The notes under the pieces are model-generated. The model saw nothing but the letters and a program-made list of their open reading frames with translations, was not told the DNA's origin and made no database searches. A stretch of 64,000 nt of DNA from Amblyomma americanum (Eukaryota > Arthropoda > Arachnida > Ixodida > Ixodidae), in NCBI RefSeq assembly GCF_052857255.1, contig NC_135504.1, positions 140,022,121 through 140,086,120 of the forward strand. Reading direction: 5' to 3'. Made by a program: the position numbers and the translations under genes. Position 1 is the first letter of the stretch. The number at the start of each line of letters is the position of its first letter. Below, piece by piece: positions 1 to 9,823 of this stretch.

Positions 1-2
1 CA

Positions 3-1406
3 CACCTCGATCAGAACAATTTCTTTTTTACTAAGCAGCATGGTTTCCGTTCCGGTTTTTCGTGTGAAACTCAGCTATTTGAATTTACCACTGACCTCCA
101 CTTAAATATGGACTCTTCATTCCAAACTGACATTATCTTTTTAGATTTTTCTAAAGCCTTCGATCGCGTGCCCCATCTTCGCCTCATGTGCATTTACTGA
201 GTATTTTCTTCTGCGTTGTTTGTTGTTGTTATTTGTGTACATTACTAGTTTTTAATTATTTATTCCGTGTATTTTGTTTCTAATGCCTGTGCCATATTTT
301 TATGCTTGTATCGCCCCCCCCCCCCCCGCCTATGTAATACCCTCGCACGAGGGCCCTTAGGGGTATTGTAAATAAATAAAATAAATAAACTCTCCGGACT
401 GTCCATTGATCCTCTCGTTTTATCATGGATACATTGCTTTTTAACAGGTCGCTCCCAATACACAGTAATCGACAATCATCCTTCAGGCACTACTAACGTT
501 ATCTCTGGCGTTCCCCAAGGTTCCGTTCTTGGCCCACTTCTTTTTCTAATCTTCATTAATGACCTTCCTTCCGGTGTTTCATCCACTATTCGGCTTTTTG
601 CGGATGACTGCATCCTTTATCGTCGCATTGTCACTAACAGGGATCAACTATCGCTTCAGAACGACTTACACATAATAGAACGGTGGTGTTCCGACTGGCT
701 TATGCAGCTGAATGTCTCAAAGTGCCAATTCATGCAAGTATCGCGAAAACGTTCCAACATCAGATCTGCATATTCACTCCTGTCAAACACGGTAACCCAA
801 GTCCAATCATATCGGTACCTTGGAATCACCATCTCCAGCAAATTAACCTGGTCGGAACACATCTTATATCTAGCATCTAGAGCATCAAAATCACTTGGCC
901 TCATCCGAAGATCCCTGTACCTAGCCCCTCCTTCTGTTCGAAAATTAGCATACGAAACATTCACCCGTACCATACTTGATAATGCAGCGGCTATATGGAA
1001 TCCTCACCAAGCATACCTAATTAACACCTTAGAAGCCGTTCAAAACAGAGCAGCCCGTTTTATATCCTCAAATTACAATAGACACAGCAGTATCACCAGT
1101 ATTAAATCTTCACTTAACATCCCGCCACTAGAGCTCCGACGGAAAATCGCACGACTCTGCCTCTTTCATAAGTTATATTACAATTTTCCTGATCTTCGTG
1201 ACATATTATTACTAGCTCCCATCAGAACATCGCGCCGCCTGTTTAACCTCCTCAGCATTCAACGTATACATGGATCGACCTTGGCATTTAATAAATCTTT
1301 TCTTCCAACTGCAATAGAAAATTGGAACCTGCTACCCGACTACATTGTTAACGAGCGCGACGCTACTAAATTTCGACAGGCAATAATTAATCACTGTACT
1401 GAATAA
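3..1406 (+). pseudogene. Non-LTR retrotransposon (CR1/Jockey-like) reverse transcriptase, interrupted
   Basis: Remains of a LINE ORF2 encoding reverse transcriptase, which copies LINE RNA at a nicked target. The frame opens at the left edge of the window, so the 5' part (endonuclease and RT fingers) lies outside. Visible RT blocks are FLDFSKAFDRVPH near 150, GVPQGSVLGPLLF near 515 and FADDCILYR near 600, the catalytic Asp-Asp box in FADD form. The C-terminal QNRAARFI block near 1040 is typical of CR1/Jockey-type elements. The frame stops at 1406 with ordinary ORF2 ending, followed by a 3' UTR. It is broken at 189-386 by insertion of another LINE tail; coding similarity resumes at 387. The exact clade is uncertain. 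Confidence 0.85.
189..386 (+). mobile_element. 5'-truncated LINE 3' end nested in the RT of a related LINE
   Basis: About 200 bases of non-coding sequence splits the RT between conserved codons. It ends in a 14-C run (314-327), TATGTAATA, the hairpin CCCTCGCACGAGGG (340-353) and an AAATAAATAAA tail. The same arrangement (C run, TATGTAATG, GCCTC-AACA-GAGGC hairpin, AATAA tail) closes the host LINE at 1598-1660, so the insert is the tail of a relative. No clear target-site duplication is visible. Confidence 0.75.
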
Positions 1407-1674
1407 AAGACACTTCTCAAACTTCACCCAGTTAACTTATTATTTTTCTTGTTGTTGTTGTAGTTGTTACCGCCTAATTCAGCCTTGTGCCCTTCATTAT
1501 TGACCAACGTTGTATTGTGATGTATCGTTTTTCATTTTATTGTATTGCATTATGTTTTGTTGTATTAACGTATTATTCTTAGTTGCATTTGCTTTGTCCC
1601 CCCCCCCCCCCTTATGTAATGCCTCAACAGAGGCCTTTAAGGGTATAATAAATGATGCATGATGATGATGATGA
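1407..1674 (+). other. LINE 3' UTR and tail
   Basis: Non-coding 3' end of the LINE whose ORF ends at 1406. It contains a 14-C run (1598-1611), a short hairpin GCCTC-AACA-GAGGC (1621-1634) and a short-repeat tail of AATAA then (ATG)n. Simple-repeat tails of this kind are usual for CR1/L2-type LINEs and are thought to be recognised by the RT during target-primed reverse transcription; that role is family knowledge, not shown here. Confidence 0.7.
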
Positions 1675-1679
1675 GTGAG

Positions 1680-2330
1680 GGTATCTATGAAAACTGTCCA
1701 GTTATCTTCGACCGAACGAGATAAGTAATCATCCAGGAACTCCAGAGAAAAAAGCTGCTCTTTGTTGCTAATAGTTACATAGTCGCCTTTGTTGTATCAT
1801 CGGATTTGTTTGGTTCTTATCCTCTTTTCATTAAAAGAGGAAGAAAGATTGCCGGTTATAACTTCCTGATCAGAAAGTCCGTCCAGATGATTTAGTCGGA
1901 GCAGATGTCTGGACTGGCCGTCAACACAAGGTCCAAAATGTTAGTAGTACTAGTTGTTGATCGCTTAGGCAGATGAACGAGGTGCGTTAATGAAAAATCA
2001 AGGCAGGAGTGGAGAAAGGAACGAGCTTCAGTGTCACTGGGAGGGACGGCTAATGAAAGCCAGTTAACGCTTGGGAAGTTAAAACCGCCGAAGATGATCA
2101 GCTTACTGTTAGGAAAACGCGCGCACACCTCACTCAGAATTCGAGAAAAATCTTCCGAGAAGCCAGCTAATAGGTCAGGGTAACGATAAAGAACACCAAT
2201 TATTATGTTAGTTGTCCCGCACTGCACTGAGATTCAACGCACTCGAGAAAGTATCAACAGTGACTGGTACAATAAAAAATTATTTTCTGATAGCGCGAAG
2301 GACGCCGCTTCCTCTACGACAGTTCCTATC
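1680..2330 (-). pseudogene. LINE ORF2 endonuclease and linker fragment
   Basis: On the minus strand an open frame at 1892-2227 matches the apurinic-endonuclease-like domain that nicks target DNA for LINE insertion. Readable blocks are VLYRYPD, IIFGGFNFPSVNW (normally GDFN, so the catalytic Asp is replaced by Gly) and ILDLVLT. After a frameshift near 1892 the linker continues as DGLSDQEVITG and NKGDYVTISNKEQL down to about 1690, where it abuts the tail of the plus-strand LINE. The upstream side degrades beyond about 2300. It is non-functional: frameshifts, stops and a changed catalytic block. Confidence 0.7.
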
Positions 2331-2856
2331 GCACCTTCAAAAATAAATAATGACCCCTGTACTAAAATTCAATCATCATGAACGGTATCATAAAGCCGCG
2401 TTGAAAGCGCGACGCTCTTCGGCAAGGCTCTTCGGATGTTAGGGTACAGAAAGCAAACATTATTCACACGTGCAGATGGACGTTGGCATGACAAAGAATG
2501 CAGACAACTGCCGAGCGATTTACCGCGGGAGCGATGTCATTGTGCACTGCGCCGTGAGGCGCATACTGCATGATAAGCATCAGCGTCCCACTCGTACTAT
2601 CATCATTGATAAAATGCTTGTTGAAAAGCAGACGCTAACGGTCGCCTTCTTTTTTTTAATCTTCTCACAAAACTGCAGAATCTAACGACGCTTGACACAG
2701 ACGGCCTCGGAATAGACCCGGAAAATGCTGAAATTTGTTTTTTACGTTCAAGCCTGTAGTCATTACTGCTTCTACATCCTTGTCGTTCACTGCGAATCAC
2801 TGCATAAGACTACATAAAACCAGGTGGCCTGATGCTTGACAGGGCTTTCTTCCTGC
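2331..2856. other. No recognisable feature
   Basis: Only short unsupported open frames on both strands. I see no repeat, domain or RNA signal here. Confidence 0.5.
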
Positions 2857-2857
2857 T

Positions 2858-3072
2858 TACCTAGCAGAAACTCTCCTTCGGCCAGCAGGCCTGCCTGCAT
2901 CTCTTGTCGGACCATTTAATATCTCCATATTGAGGCATCGTGGCAAGATCCCGGCCTGCTGGGGCCCACGGCCAGAATACGCATGTTGGCGTCGCGGACC
3001 TGGACAGAAAACAGGCAGTAAAAACTCCCTCGTGAACTTCCACTCTCGAGGCCCGAACTTGTAGCCGAACAC
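2858..3072 (-). pseudogene. Harbinger (PIF/HARBI1-like) transposase fragment
   Basis: The minus strand carries a piece of a DDE nuclease of the PIF/Harbinger group. The telling block is VRDANMRILAV followed by PGSCHDASIWR, matching the family pattern of a catalytic Asp in a V-C-D-x-x-x-x-I-L strand and a downstream G-S-x-H-D motif. The first block is mutated (VRD where VCD is usual). After the block the match continues in another frame, so there is a frameshift near 2930. It lies directly past the 3' tail of the I-type LINE at 3115. No terminal repeats were found, so this is a remnant. Confidence 0.55.
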
Positions 3073-3114
3073 ATGTGAGCAACCACAGGCCGAAGTCTAC
3101 TCAAGATCTGTGTG

Positions 3115-6100
3115 TTTAGGGCGTGGTTTTTTTTGGTAACGTTATTTATTGTCTCAAGGCATAAGGGGAGTTGGGAAGGTAGAAAGAAAGAAAAGAGTGG
3201 GTTGGTGTTAAATGAAGGAGAAAGAGTGGGTCGATCCAATGAAGGCGAGGAGAAAGTGGTGATGTGGCCCCTGCGTCCAAGCAATATATGAGGACGGGTT
3301 GTCCAGCGAGACACCCGCTGCTGCTAGGCGGCGAATTATAGTTGGCTTCAGCGCCGGGCAAATCCGAAAACAAGTGGTGAATATCGGCCTCAATATCTTG
3401 TAAGCTGGAGACAGGGCACCCTGGGGGGGGGGGGGGGGGGGGTACCAGTGGCGAAATTGGGGCCACGTCCCAGTGATGGCAGGAGTGAGGGCAACCCCGA
3501 CCCGGATCCTCCGAAGCACAACCTCCTCTGCACGGGTAAGACCGCGGGGGAGGGTTATCGCACACGGAGGGACGACAGCACGTGTGCGGCTCCGGAGGTG
3601 TTCCTTTCTTGTGGGAAGGAGGGTTGCATTATTCAGGCTGAGTAAGTGAGACATTGTTGTGGCCCGTAGGGTCACCAAGTGGGTTGCAGAATCTGCCGAG
3701 CTTTGTGAACTGGGCAGGCAAGTGGGATCCTCTCAATTCGAATGGCTTGCGCGATGGGAGCCGCCAGACGATGCATATTCTGGCAGATTTCTTGTCTGCG
3801 GCTGACGCGTTAGAGTAGACGTGTTGTTTGAATGGCATCAGTGCGGATGATAATGTAGGCTGTAGGAAGCAATGTAACTGCGCTACAGAGTGAAGCGCGT
3901 CTTGGATAGCAACCAACCCGGCACAGAAGGAAGGAGGTTCCGCGAATCGCAACCTGGCCGTATTGTTAAGTGCAGGCTTGCAGGGACAGTAAACTGCAGT
4001 GGCTGTTTCATAGCCCTGTATTTTAGCATTTAAATTTATAATAACTGAGCCATGGGGTGAGTGCATATCTTGTTCCGCGATTCTCTCGCGTAGGAACGAT
4101 GGTGCTTAAGATGAGGTTGGTCAACGAAGATCGATAGGCTTGTTGTCGCTCAGCTGCACAAAGTCCTATGGAGGAAGAACTGAGCGTGGCGGCAACAGTA
4201 TAGTGTTGAATGAAGCATAAGCCCGGAGTGCTCGCGGTGAGTGCAAAAGGGTGCCCTTAAGACCGACCATCACGGCGCTGCTGTACAAGCTCATCAAGGG
4301 TGTTAAGCTGAGCATTCCCTTGAAGTACCACGATTAGTGTGATGCGTGGAAGGCAAGTGATAGCCATCATTGCCTCTCGACTGACGGCTTCCAGACGACT
4401 CCACTGAGCTCTGGTAAAGTGTTGAAATTGTGCTTGGTAAATGAGGCGCGGTTTGCAAAGCCGCCCACACCAAATGTCCTGCGACATGGGAGAGACCTCC
4501 ACCGGTCGTGGGAGCAATACATCTGATCAGGCCCAAAGTCTGCAACGCCTGCTTTTTAGCCTGAAAAAATCAGGCGGTGCCCGTTCCAGACTGATGGATA
4601 GACAAACATAGAATTTTCAATGTCGAACATTCTTGTAGTGGGGTTCTGGATAGTTGTAGACGAATTGGAGTGGCAGCGAGTTTACGGTGTTTCCAGCGGT
4701 TGGCCACTGACGTGAACATAGTTTTGCTCATGGAAAGCTGTAGGCTGAAAGACAAAGCATGAGTGGCGGTAATATCTAAGGCTGACTGTAGAACCTCCGC
4801 TGGAGTCAGCAGGTCATGGTGAGGGCTCCACACCGTGATATCATCGTCGTACAGCAAGTATTTAACGTCAGGAATAACATGTGAGCGCAAATGGAAGGGG
4901 AATGAAGGCAATATTGAAAAGTGTTGAGGACAGTACCGAGCCCTTGGGTACATCCCGAACAGGGACAAATGATCCTAGGGAGTACCGCTGAGGCGTAGGG
5001 CAAAGTTCCTGCCTTCAAGGAAGGATTTCAAAAAGTTACGTTTTCGAAGAGGGATATCCATCGTGCGAATAGAATCCAAAACGGCAGCATGAATTATGTT
5101 ATCGTAGGCCTTTCCGATATCAATGGCGAGAACGGTACGTACACTGTGGCTGCGAGTTGGTGAAAGAACTTGCGACGCCAAGACAGCAAAACCATCTTCA
5201 GTACCGATGAATGGATGGAAGCCAACTTGGGTGTGATGGTTGAAACCGTTGTGCTCCAGCCACTATGGCAGTCGTGTGGCTAACATTTTCTCTGTGATCT
5301 TGCACAGCGTTGAGATTAGGGAAATAGGACGGAAGTTGCCAAGGCCCGTCGGTGGCTTCTCTGGTTTTGGAATTTAGATCATAGTGCTCAATTTCCAGGT
5401 ATTAGGAACAGAGCTGCTTAGCCATACTTTGTTATTGATGTCAGAGAGGACAGCACACAACTCATGCTCTGGTAAACCTCATATGGAATGGCATCCGGAC
5501 CAGGCGATGTCTTTCGTCTAGTCTCATCTACTGCTGCAAGTAACTCAGGCATAGAAAAAGAACACGCAGTACCCTCGGCGTCTACTGCTGATGGCAGTTT
5601 ATCTACATGCGCTAGAACCCCAGCCAAGTTCGAAGTGGTAGCTGAGGGCGGCAACACTTCATATTCTGGAAAAAACTTCCTTGCCGCTTCTCTGGCGAAA
5701 TCATCCGGAGACAAGTCAGCTGCGAAGCGACGGTGACCTTGTTCCACTGGATGGAAAGTTCGCCAGAGAGATCGATTGGACGACTTCGGAGAAAACAGCT
5801 CACACCACGCATGCAACTGCCGTCGTGATAGATCGCCTTCATATCTGCGAGCCTTATCATTTATATACATTCGTCTTATACGTGCCTATGCTGAAGTGGG
5901 ATCGCGTCAGGCTGCAAGCTCGGCCTGTCGGCGAGCAGCCCACAAGTTCAGCAGACTGATATCTGGAACCGGTCGGTCGACGTCTGCCCAGGTGGAAGTG
6001 GTAGTCCTGTTTAACGCGCATTGTATGCGGTCAACAAGCAGTGGTGACGACTCCGCCGGGAGATAATAGAGAATAGTGCGCAAACACCCCAGTTGGCCAC

Positions 6101-6406
6101 AGTGCACTTGCGGCGTGATCAGCGGGCACGTGATGAATGGACATCGATGATGATAGGGTGGTTGTGACTTCCCCAAAAGTCAGGCTCAAGGTGCCACGAG
6201 GGAGTGCCGGAGCCAGGCCACAACGTAAGATCAGAAGCAGATGTGGCACTGTGACTGTGACGCACAGCCCACGTTGCTGAACCGGGATGATTTAGAAGAA
6301 TAAACAGCGCATCCGCGAAGGCATCCCGCACACGCCTGCCGCGGGGGCTTGAAGTAGAGTACTCCCAATCTGGGTGTGGGGCATTGAAGTCACTTCCGAC
6401 TAAGTG
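3115..6406 (-). pseudogene. I-type LINE with endonuclease, RT, RNase H and C-terminal zinc region, decayed
   Basis: A 5'-truncated LINE read right to left. Endonuclease: GSDFNAPHPDWEY near 6390, then SHNHPIIID near 6160. RT: KTSPGPDAIPYEV near 5500, NFRPISLIS near 5320, VLAIDIGKAYDNI near 5110, and LYDDDITVWS near 4840, where the usual YADD has become YDDD. A decayed RNase H region spans about 3630-4500. C-terminus: LTRAEEVVLRRIRVG near 3520, and after a G/C tract ASSYIAWTQGPHHHFLLAF-type sequence near 3250. The AATAAATAA tail and A-run lie at 3125-3150. Several stops and frameshifts mean it cannot encode a working protein. EN-RT-RNase H order fits the I/R1-related group common in ticks. Confidence 0.8.
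3423..3442. repeat. 20-base G homopolymer inside LINE coding sequence
   Basis: Twenty consecutive G bases (C on the coding strand) sit inside the C-terminal coding region of the minus-strand LINE, at the place where the zinc-binding Cys-x2-Cys is expected. Coding similarity is visible on both sides. Confidence 0.9.
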
Positions 6407-6757
6407 AGCAAGGGAGCTGCTGCAGGATGCAGACGCAACTAAAGCGCGTCGTCGTTTTTGTGGCAGCTTTCACTACATGCGGCGGTCTCTCCTACGAAGA
6501 TGCAGCTTTGCCGATTTACCGTGTACCTGCCACCATGGTTTGCGTGCACCTGCCTTGACCATCATAACACGTCACAGTGCAGCGTTGAATTCGAGCGATG
6601 CGAACTTATCGGAACTTTTCCGCGCGCTTCACGGACACGAAAGAGTGGCATCGGCATCGTTGGATGCATAAGGAAACGCCCCCCAGGCGTACTTCGTCAG
6701 TGAGCAAGGGAGCAGCTGCAGCATGCAGACGCATCTAAAGTGCCTCGTATTTTTGTG
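6402..6757. repeat. Direct repeat pair of about 60 bases, 297 bases apart
   Basis: Copies at 6402-6461 and 6699-6757 share GTGAGCAAGGGAG, CTGCAG-ATGCAGACGCA and TCGT-TTTTTGTG blocks at roughly 85 percent identity. The first copy starts exactly where the minus-strand LINE endonuclease ends, so the LINE may have been inserted at, or recombined with, this repeat. Function unknown. Confidence 0.65.
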
Positions 6758-6803
6758 CAGGTCGGTAACAAGCAACACCTTGAATTTAAGAGTGAGCTCT
6801 TGA

Positions 6804-7116
6804 CCCGCCGTGGTGGCTCAGTGGTTAGGGTGCTCGACTACTGATCCGGAGTTCCCGGGCTCGAACCCGACCGCGGCGGCTGCGTTTTTATGGAGGAAAA
6901 ACGCTAAGGCGCCCTTGTGCTGTGCGATGTCAGTGCACGTTAAAGATCCCCAGGTGGTCGCAATTATTCCGGAGCCCTCCACTACGGCACCTCTTCTCCC
7001 TTTCTTCTTTCACTCCCTCCTTTAGCCCTTTCCTTACGGCGCGGTTCAGGTGTCCAACGATATATGAGACAGATACTGCGCCCTTTCCTTTCCCCCAAAA
7101 CCAATTATTATTATTA
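6804..7116 (+). mobile_element. tRNA-headed SINE, Ruka-like, copy 1
   Basis: Short non-coding retroelement copied by LINE machinery. It begins CCCGCCGTGGTGGCTCAG, with an A-box-like GTGGCTCAGTGG and a B-box-like GGCTCGAACCC (RNA polymerase III promoter), then a body with GTTAAAGATCCCCAGGTGGT and a tail CCAATTATTATTATTAC. The head, body and tail recur at 28164 and 52516. CTCTTGA before and CTCTTTGA after may be a decayed target duplication. Confidence 0.85.
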
Positions 7117-7180
7117 CTCTTTGAGCTTGGTTGTGCTCCCGTGCTCAGAGATGCTATGTGAGAGTGCTGTGGGTTGCTTT

Positions 7181-7660
7181 TAATCATTTTGCCTACTGGT
7201 GCTCTTGTTGGGTGGGGATGTTGAAACCAACCCAGGCCTCACCTTGTCAGTGTCTTATCAGTTGGAAGCCATTACTAAAGAAGTGTCTCTAACTGAGCTG
7301 AAATCTATCAGGGAGAAGTTGGACGGTCATATATCAGACTCAAACCGGAGGCTGGCTTCCATTGAAGAAAAACTACAATCTTTCTTACAGAGAATAAATA
7401 CGGTAGAAAAGAGTGTGGGAGTTCTGTTCTGGAGCTATGTGAATAGACTTCATCATTGTGTAGCAAGGTTGATGACCTAGAGTGTCGCTGTCGGCGTAAT
7501 AACTTGATTATCTTTGGGGTCAAGGAAGAAAGCGCAGAAACCGCGAGGAGCCTTAGGGATGCTGTTTTAACAGAAGTGTTTGAAAAAAATAGATTGGTAT
7601 TATGGTCGGGAGCGTTGAACGCATACACCGCTTTGGCAGGCAAATAGAAGATTAGCATCG
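7181..7660 (+). pseudogene. CR1-type LINE ORF1 fragment with 2A-like motif
   Basis: Starts with a short hydrophobic leader (LLVLLLGG) followed by DVETNPGL at 7217-7240, a close match to the 2A translational-skipping motif D-V/I-E-x-N-P-G-P except that the last Pro is Leu. A coiled-coil-like stretch follows (7250-7420), then in another frame DDLECRCRRNNLIIFGVKEE (7470-7530), a block found in LINE ORF1 nucleic-acid-binding proteins. ERIHRFGRQI lies in yet another frame near 7620. Two frameshifts and the loss of the terminal Pro make it non-functional. A related ORF1 with the same motif lies at 46.7-47.4 kb on the minus strand. Confidence 0.65.
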
Positions 7661-9560
7661 ACCATTGTATGAAGTTCGATTACCTTTCCGTGGCGCCAGT
7701 CGGTCTCGTGTTCGCGACGAATACCGCACCAGTGAAGTCGATAGTGGCTGTATTGTGATCAGCATGTCACCAACAAAGGGACCCGTCCCATCCCTGCCTC
7801 CCCTTCTTGCAGCGGATGTCTTTGTGTTCTTAGCGTCCTCACGGGAATAACCCGCCTTGAAGAAGCGTAGAGAGGTAGGGTGGTCGACATGTGTGCATCG
7901 TCAAGGGGTTGCGGAGACTTCCGGAATGCAGGAGATGCGTGAGGATACCGGAGGGAATGCAAGATCAAGTGACCATGAAGCGCATTCTTTCCTTGATGAC
8001 TGTCTTCCTTTTTTTCTGTAAAGAACTTGAGTGATCCTCTCTCCGGCATATGTTTGTCTCGCATGCACGTGTGCGAAAGAGAAAACAGATGACACCGTTA
8101 GGAATGTGGTAACTGTGGTCCTGTGGGTGCCGTGGGAAATGGCAGTCGTGTATGTGCTGTTTGTGTGTTTGCAACATCCTCTTTCCGAAATGTTTGTCTA
8201 GTCGAGGGTATTGGAGAACTTTGCCTTTCTTTTCCGCGACCATTGTTTAATCAATATTCTCTTCCCAATCTCTGACTAGTTGGCGGAAACATTATTTTCC
8301 TTTCCCTAAGCAGTGATTGGTGAGGAGGGTCACTTGTTACCTTCCGGGTTGTGGTCGCCGCTAAGGGCCGGAGACAGAGTGTTTAGAAGTAGGCGCTCTG
8401 GGTTGAACCAGGGCTAAATACGTCTGACCGACCGACCTTAAAGGGGATGAGACATCAAATTTTGAGGCTATAATAAGCTTGTTATGGGCCTCCTCTGTAT
8501 GTTGTGTCACCCCAAGTGAATCATTTGATGGAACAAGCGCTTAAAGCATATTTTAATTCAGCTCCAAAGAGTCCCTAACTGCTCTTTCACACGATGGAGA
8601 CTCATCGCTAGAGCTATAGTTGGTGACGTAGAACTGTGGAACCATATCAGTGAATAATAGTGACATCACAGCACAGTAACGTGATGTACTATGAACGGCG
8701 ACGCGTGACATCGCCGAGGCGCTGCGTCGGCGACTCAGCGGTCGCTGAGCTGATCGGCCGGCAATATGCCGTAGCTGACGCACCAGTAGCTGACGCACCA
8801 GTCGGCATCTTTTATTGGCGGCCGAGCGGAAGCTTCACGTCGATGAGACGATGATTATAGTTGATCTATTTTTACCTTCTTCGTACAACGAATAAGTGGA
8901 ACGAGCAACTACGTTTCATATGTCACCCTCCGACTTACCAAACGGTAGGAATAAGCCTAGCGAGTCATCCGGGTTCATATGTGCGATGTCAGTGATCGTG
9001 GAGAGCGAGTTCACAAGTATTAGCGAATACAAATGGTCATCGAGCGTAGTTTTGGCAACACTGAGCCGAAATCGAGGATTGCTTGCATCTTAGGACGCAA
9101 ATACATAAAGCGGAAAGCGCTGCTGCTAGGCGGTGTGACCCAGTCTGTCAACCAATGCTGCAGACGCCCGCGGCGGCGGCTACAGTCGTCGGCGTCGCTT
9201 GAGGGCAAAAAATTAAGTAATTTTATTTATCTCAAATGGGCGCCGAAGATATCTTTAGATAAAGCAATTTAAATTCAAGTACTGGACGCACCGAAAAAAG
9301 CAAAAAAGCAGTTACGAGTCAGAAACGTCGTTCCTACGCGATGCCTGCACTGCAAGAAACTTCCGTTCATTTAAGGGAAAAAGCCGAGCGTGGCAAGCCC
9401 CGTATGTCGGCGCAGCGGCGCAGCGATGGTCTCACTTCAAAATCGCTTCTGCTAGGTTACTATTAAAACGCGCAATTAAACCTTGAGCTTTTGAAACTTT
9501 GCACGTATGAGCAGGGCCCTATGTGAAAACAATTAAAACCCATAATACACACGACATGCG
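7661..9560. other. Unassigned region
   Basis: No domain is recognised. The only structure seen is a 15-base tandem duplication (GTAGCTGACGCACCA twice) at 8771-8800. TTAAAGGGGATGAGACATC near 8439 resembles the reverse of a motif near 61270-61290 and may be a decayed transposon end. Confidence 0.4.
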
Positions 9561-9594
9561 CTTCATCTCCTTAAAAAAAGTAAGAAGTATGCTA

Positions 9595-9823
9595 CACTTT
9601 GTCGAACTTCATTCTTTCGCTGAGAAATACAGCTCGCAGCTGCGCTACAGCGCGCTCGCGCGCGCCCGGGAGTGAGCGACACATGCGCAGCAGCGTCGTT
9701 TGCGGTGGTCATGGCGGCGGGAAGCGCCTGTTGCGCGTCAGCGGTGTTCCGAAGACGTTTGACTTGGGCCATGCCGTGCTGGATGCATACCTTTTGGCTG
9801 CAAACGTCCTCCTGTCTTCCAAG
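9595..9823 (+). promoter_or_regulatory. CpG-rich block with possible first exon and splice donor
   Basis: A locally GC- and CpG-rich island in AT-rich surroundings, including GCGCGCTCGCGCGCGCCCGGG near 9650 and CATGCGCAG at 9682, similar to an NRF-1 half-site. From ATG 9683 an open frame of 47 codons with coding-like third positions (GGGKRLLRVSG, DLGHAVLDAYLLAANVLL) ends at AAG followed by a strong donor GTACGT at 9824. A second ATG at 9711 opens another frame. I read this as the start of a host gene on the plus strand. I do not recognise the protein, and a transposon origin is not excluded. Confidence 0.4.

Noticed and set aside
6804..6900. Functional tRNA gene
   Set aside because: The A and B boxes belong to the SINE head; the same head recurs with body, tail and target duplications.
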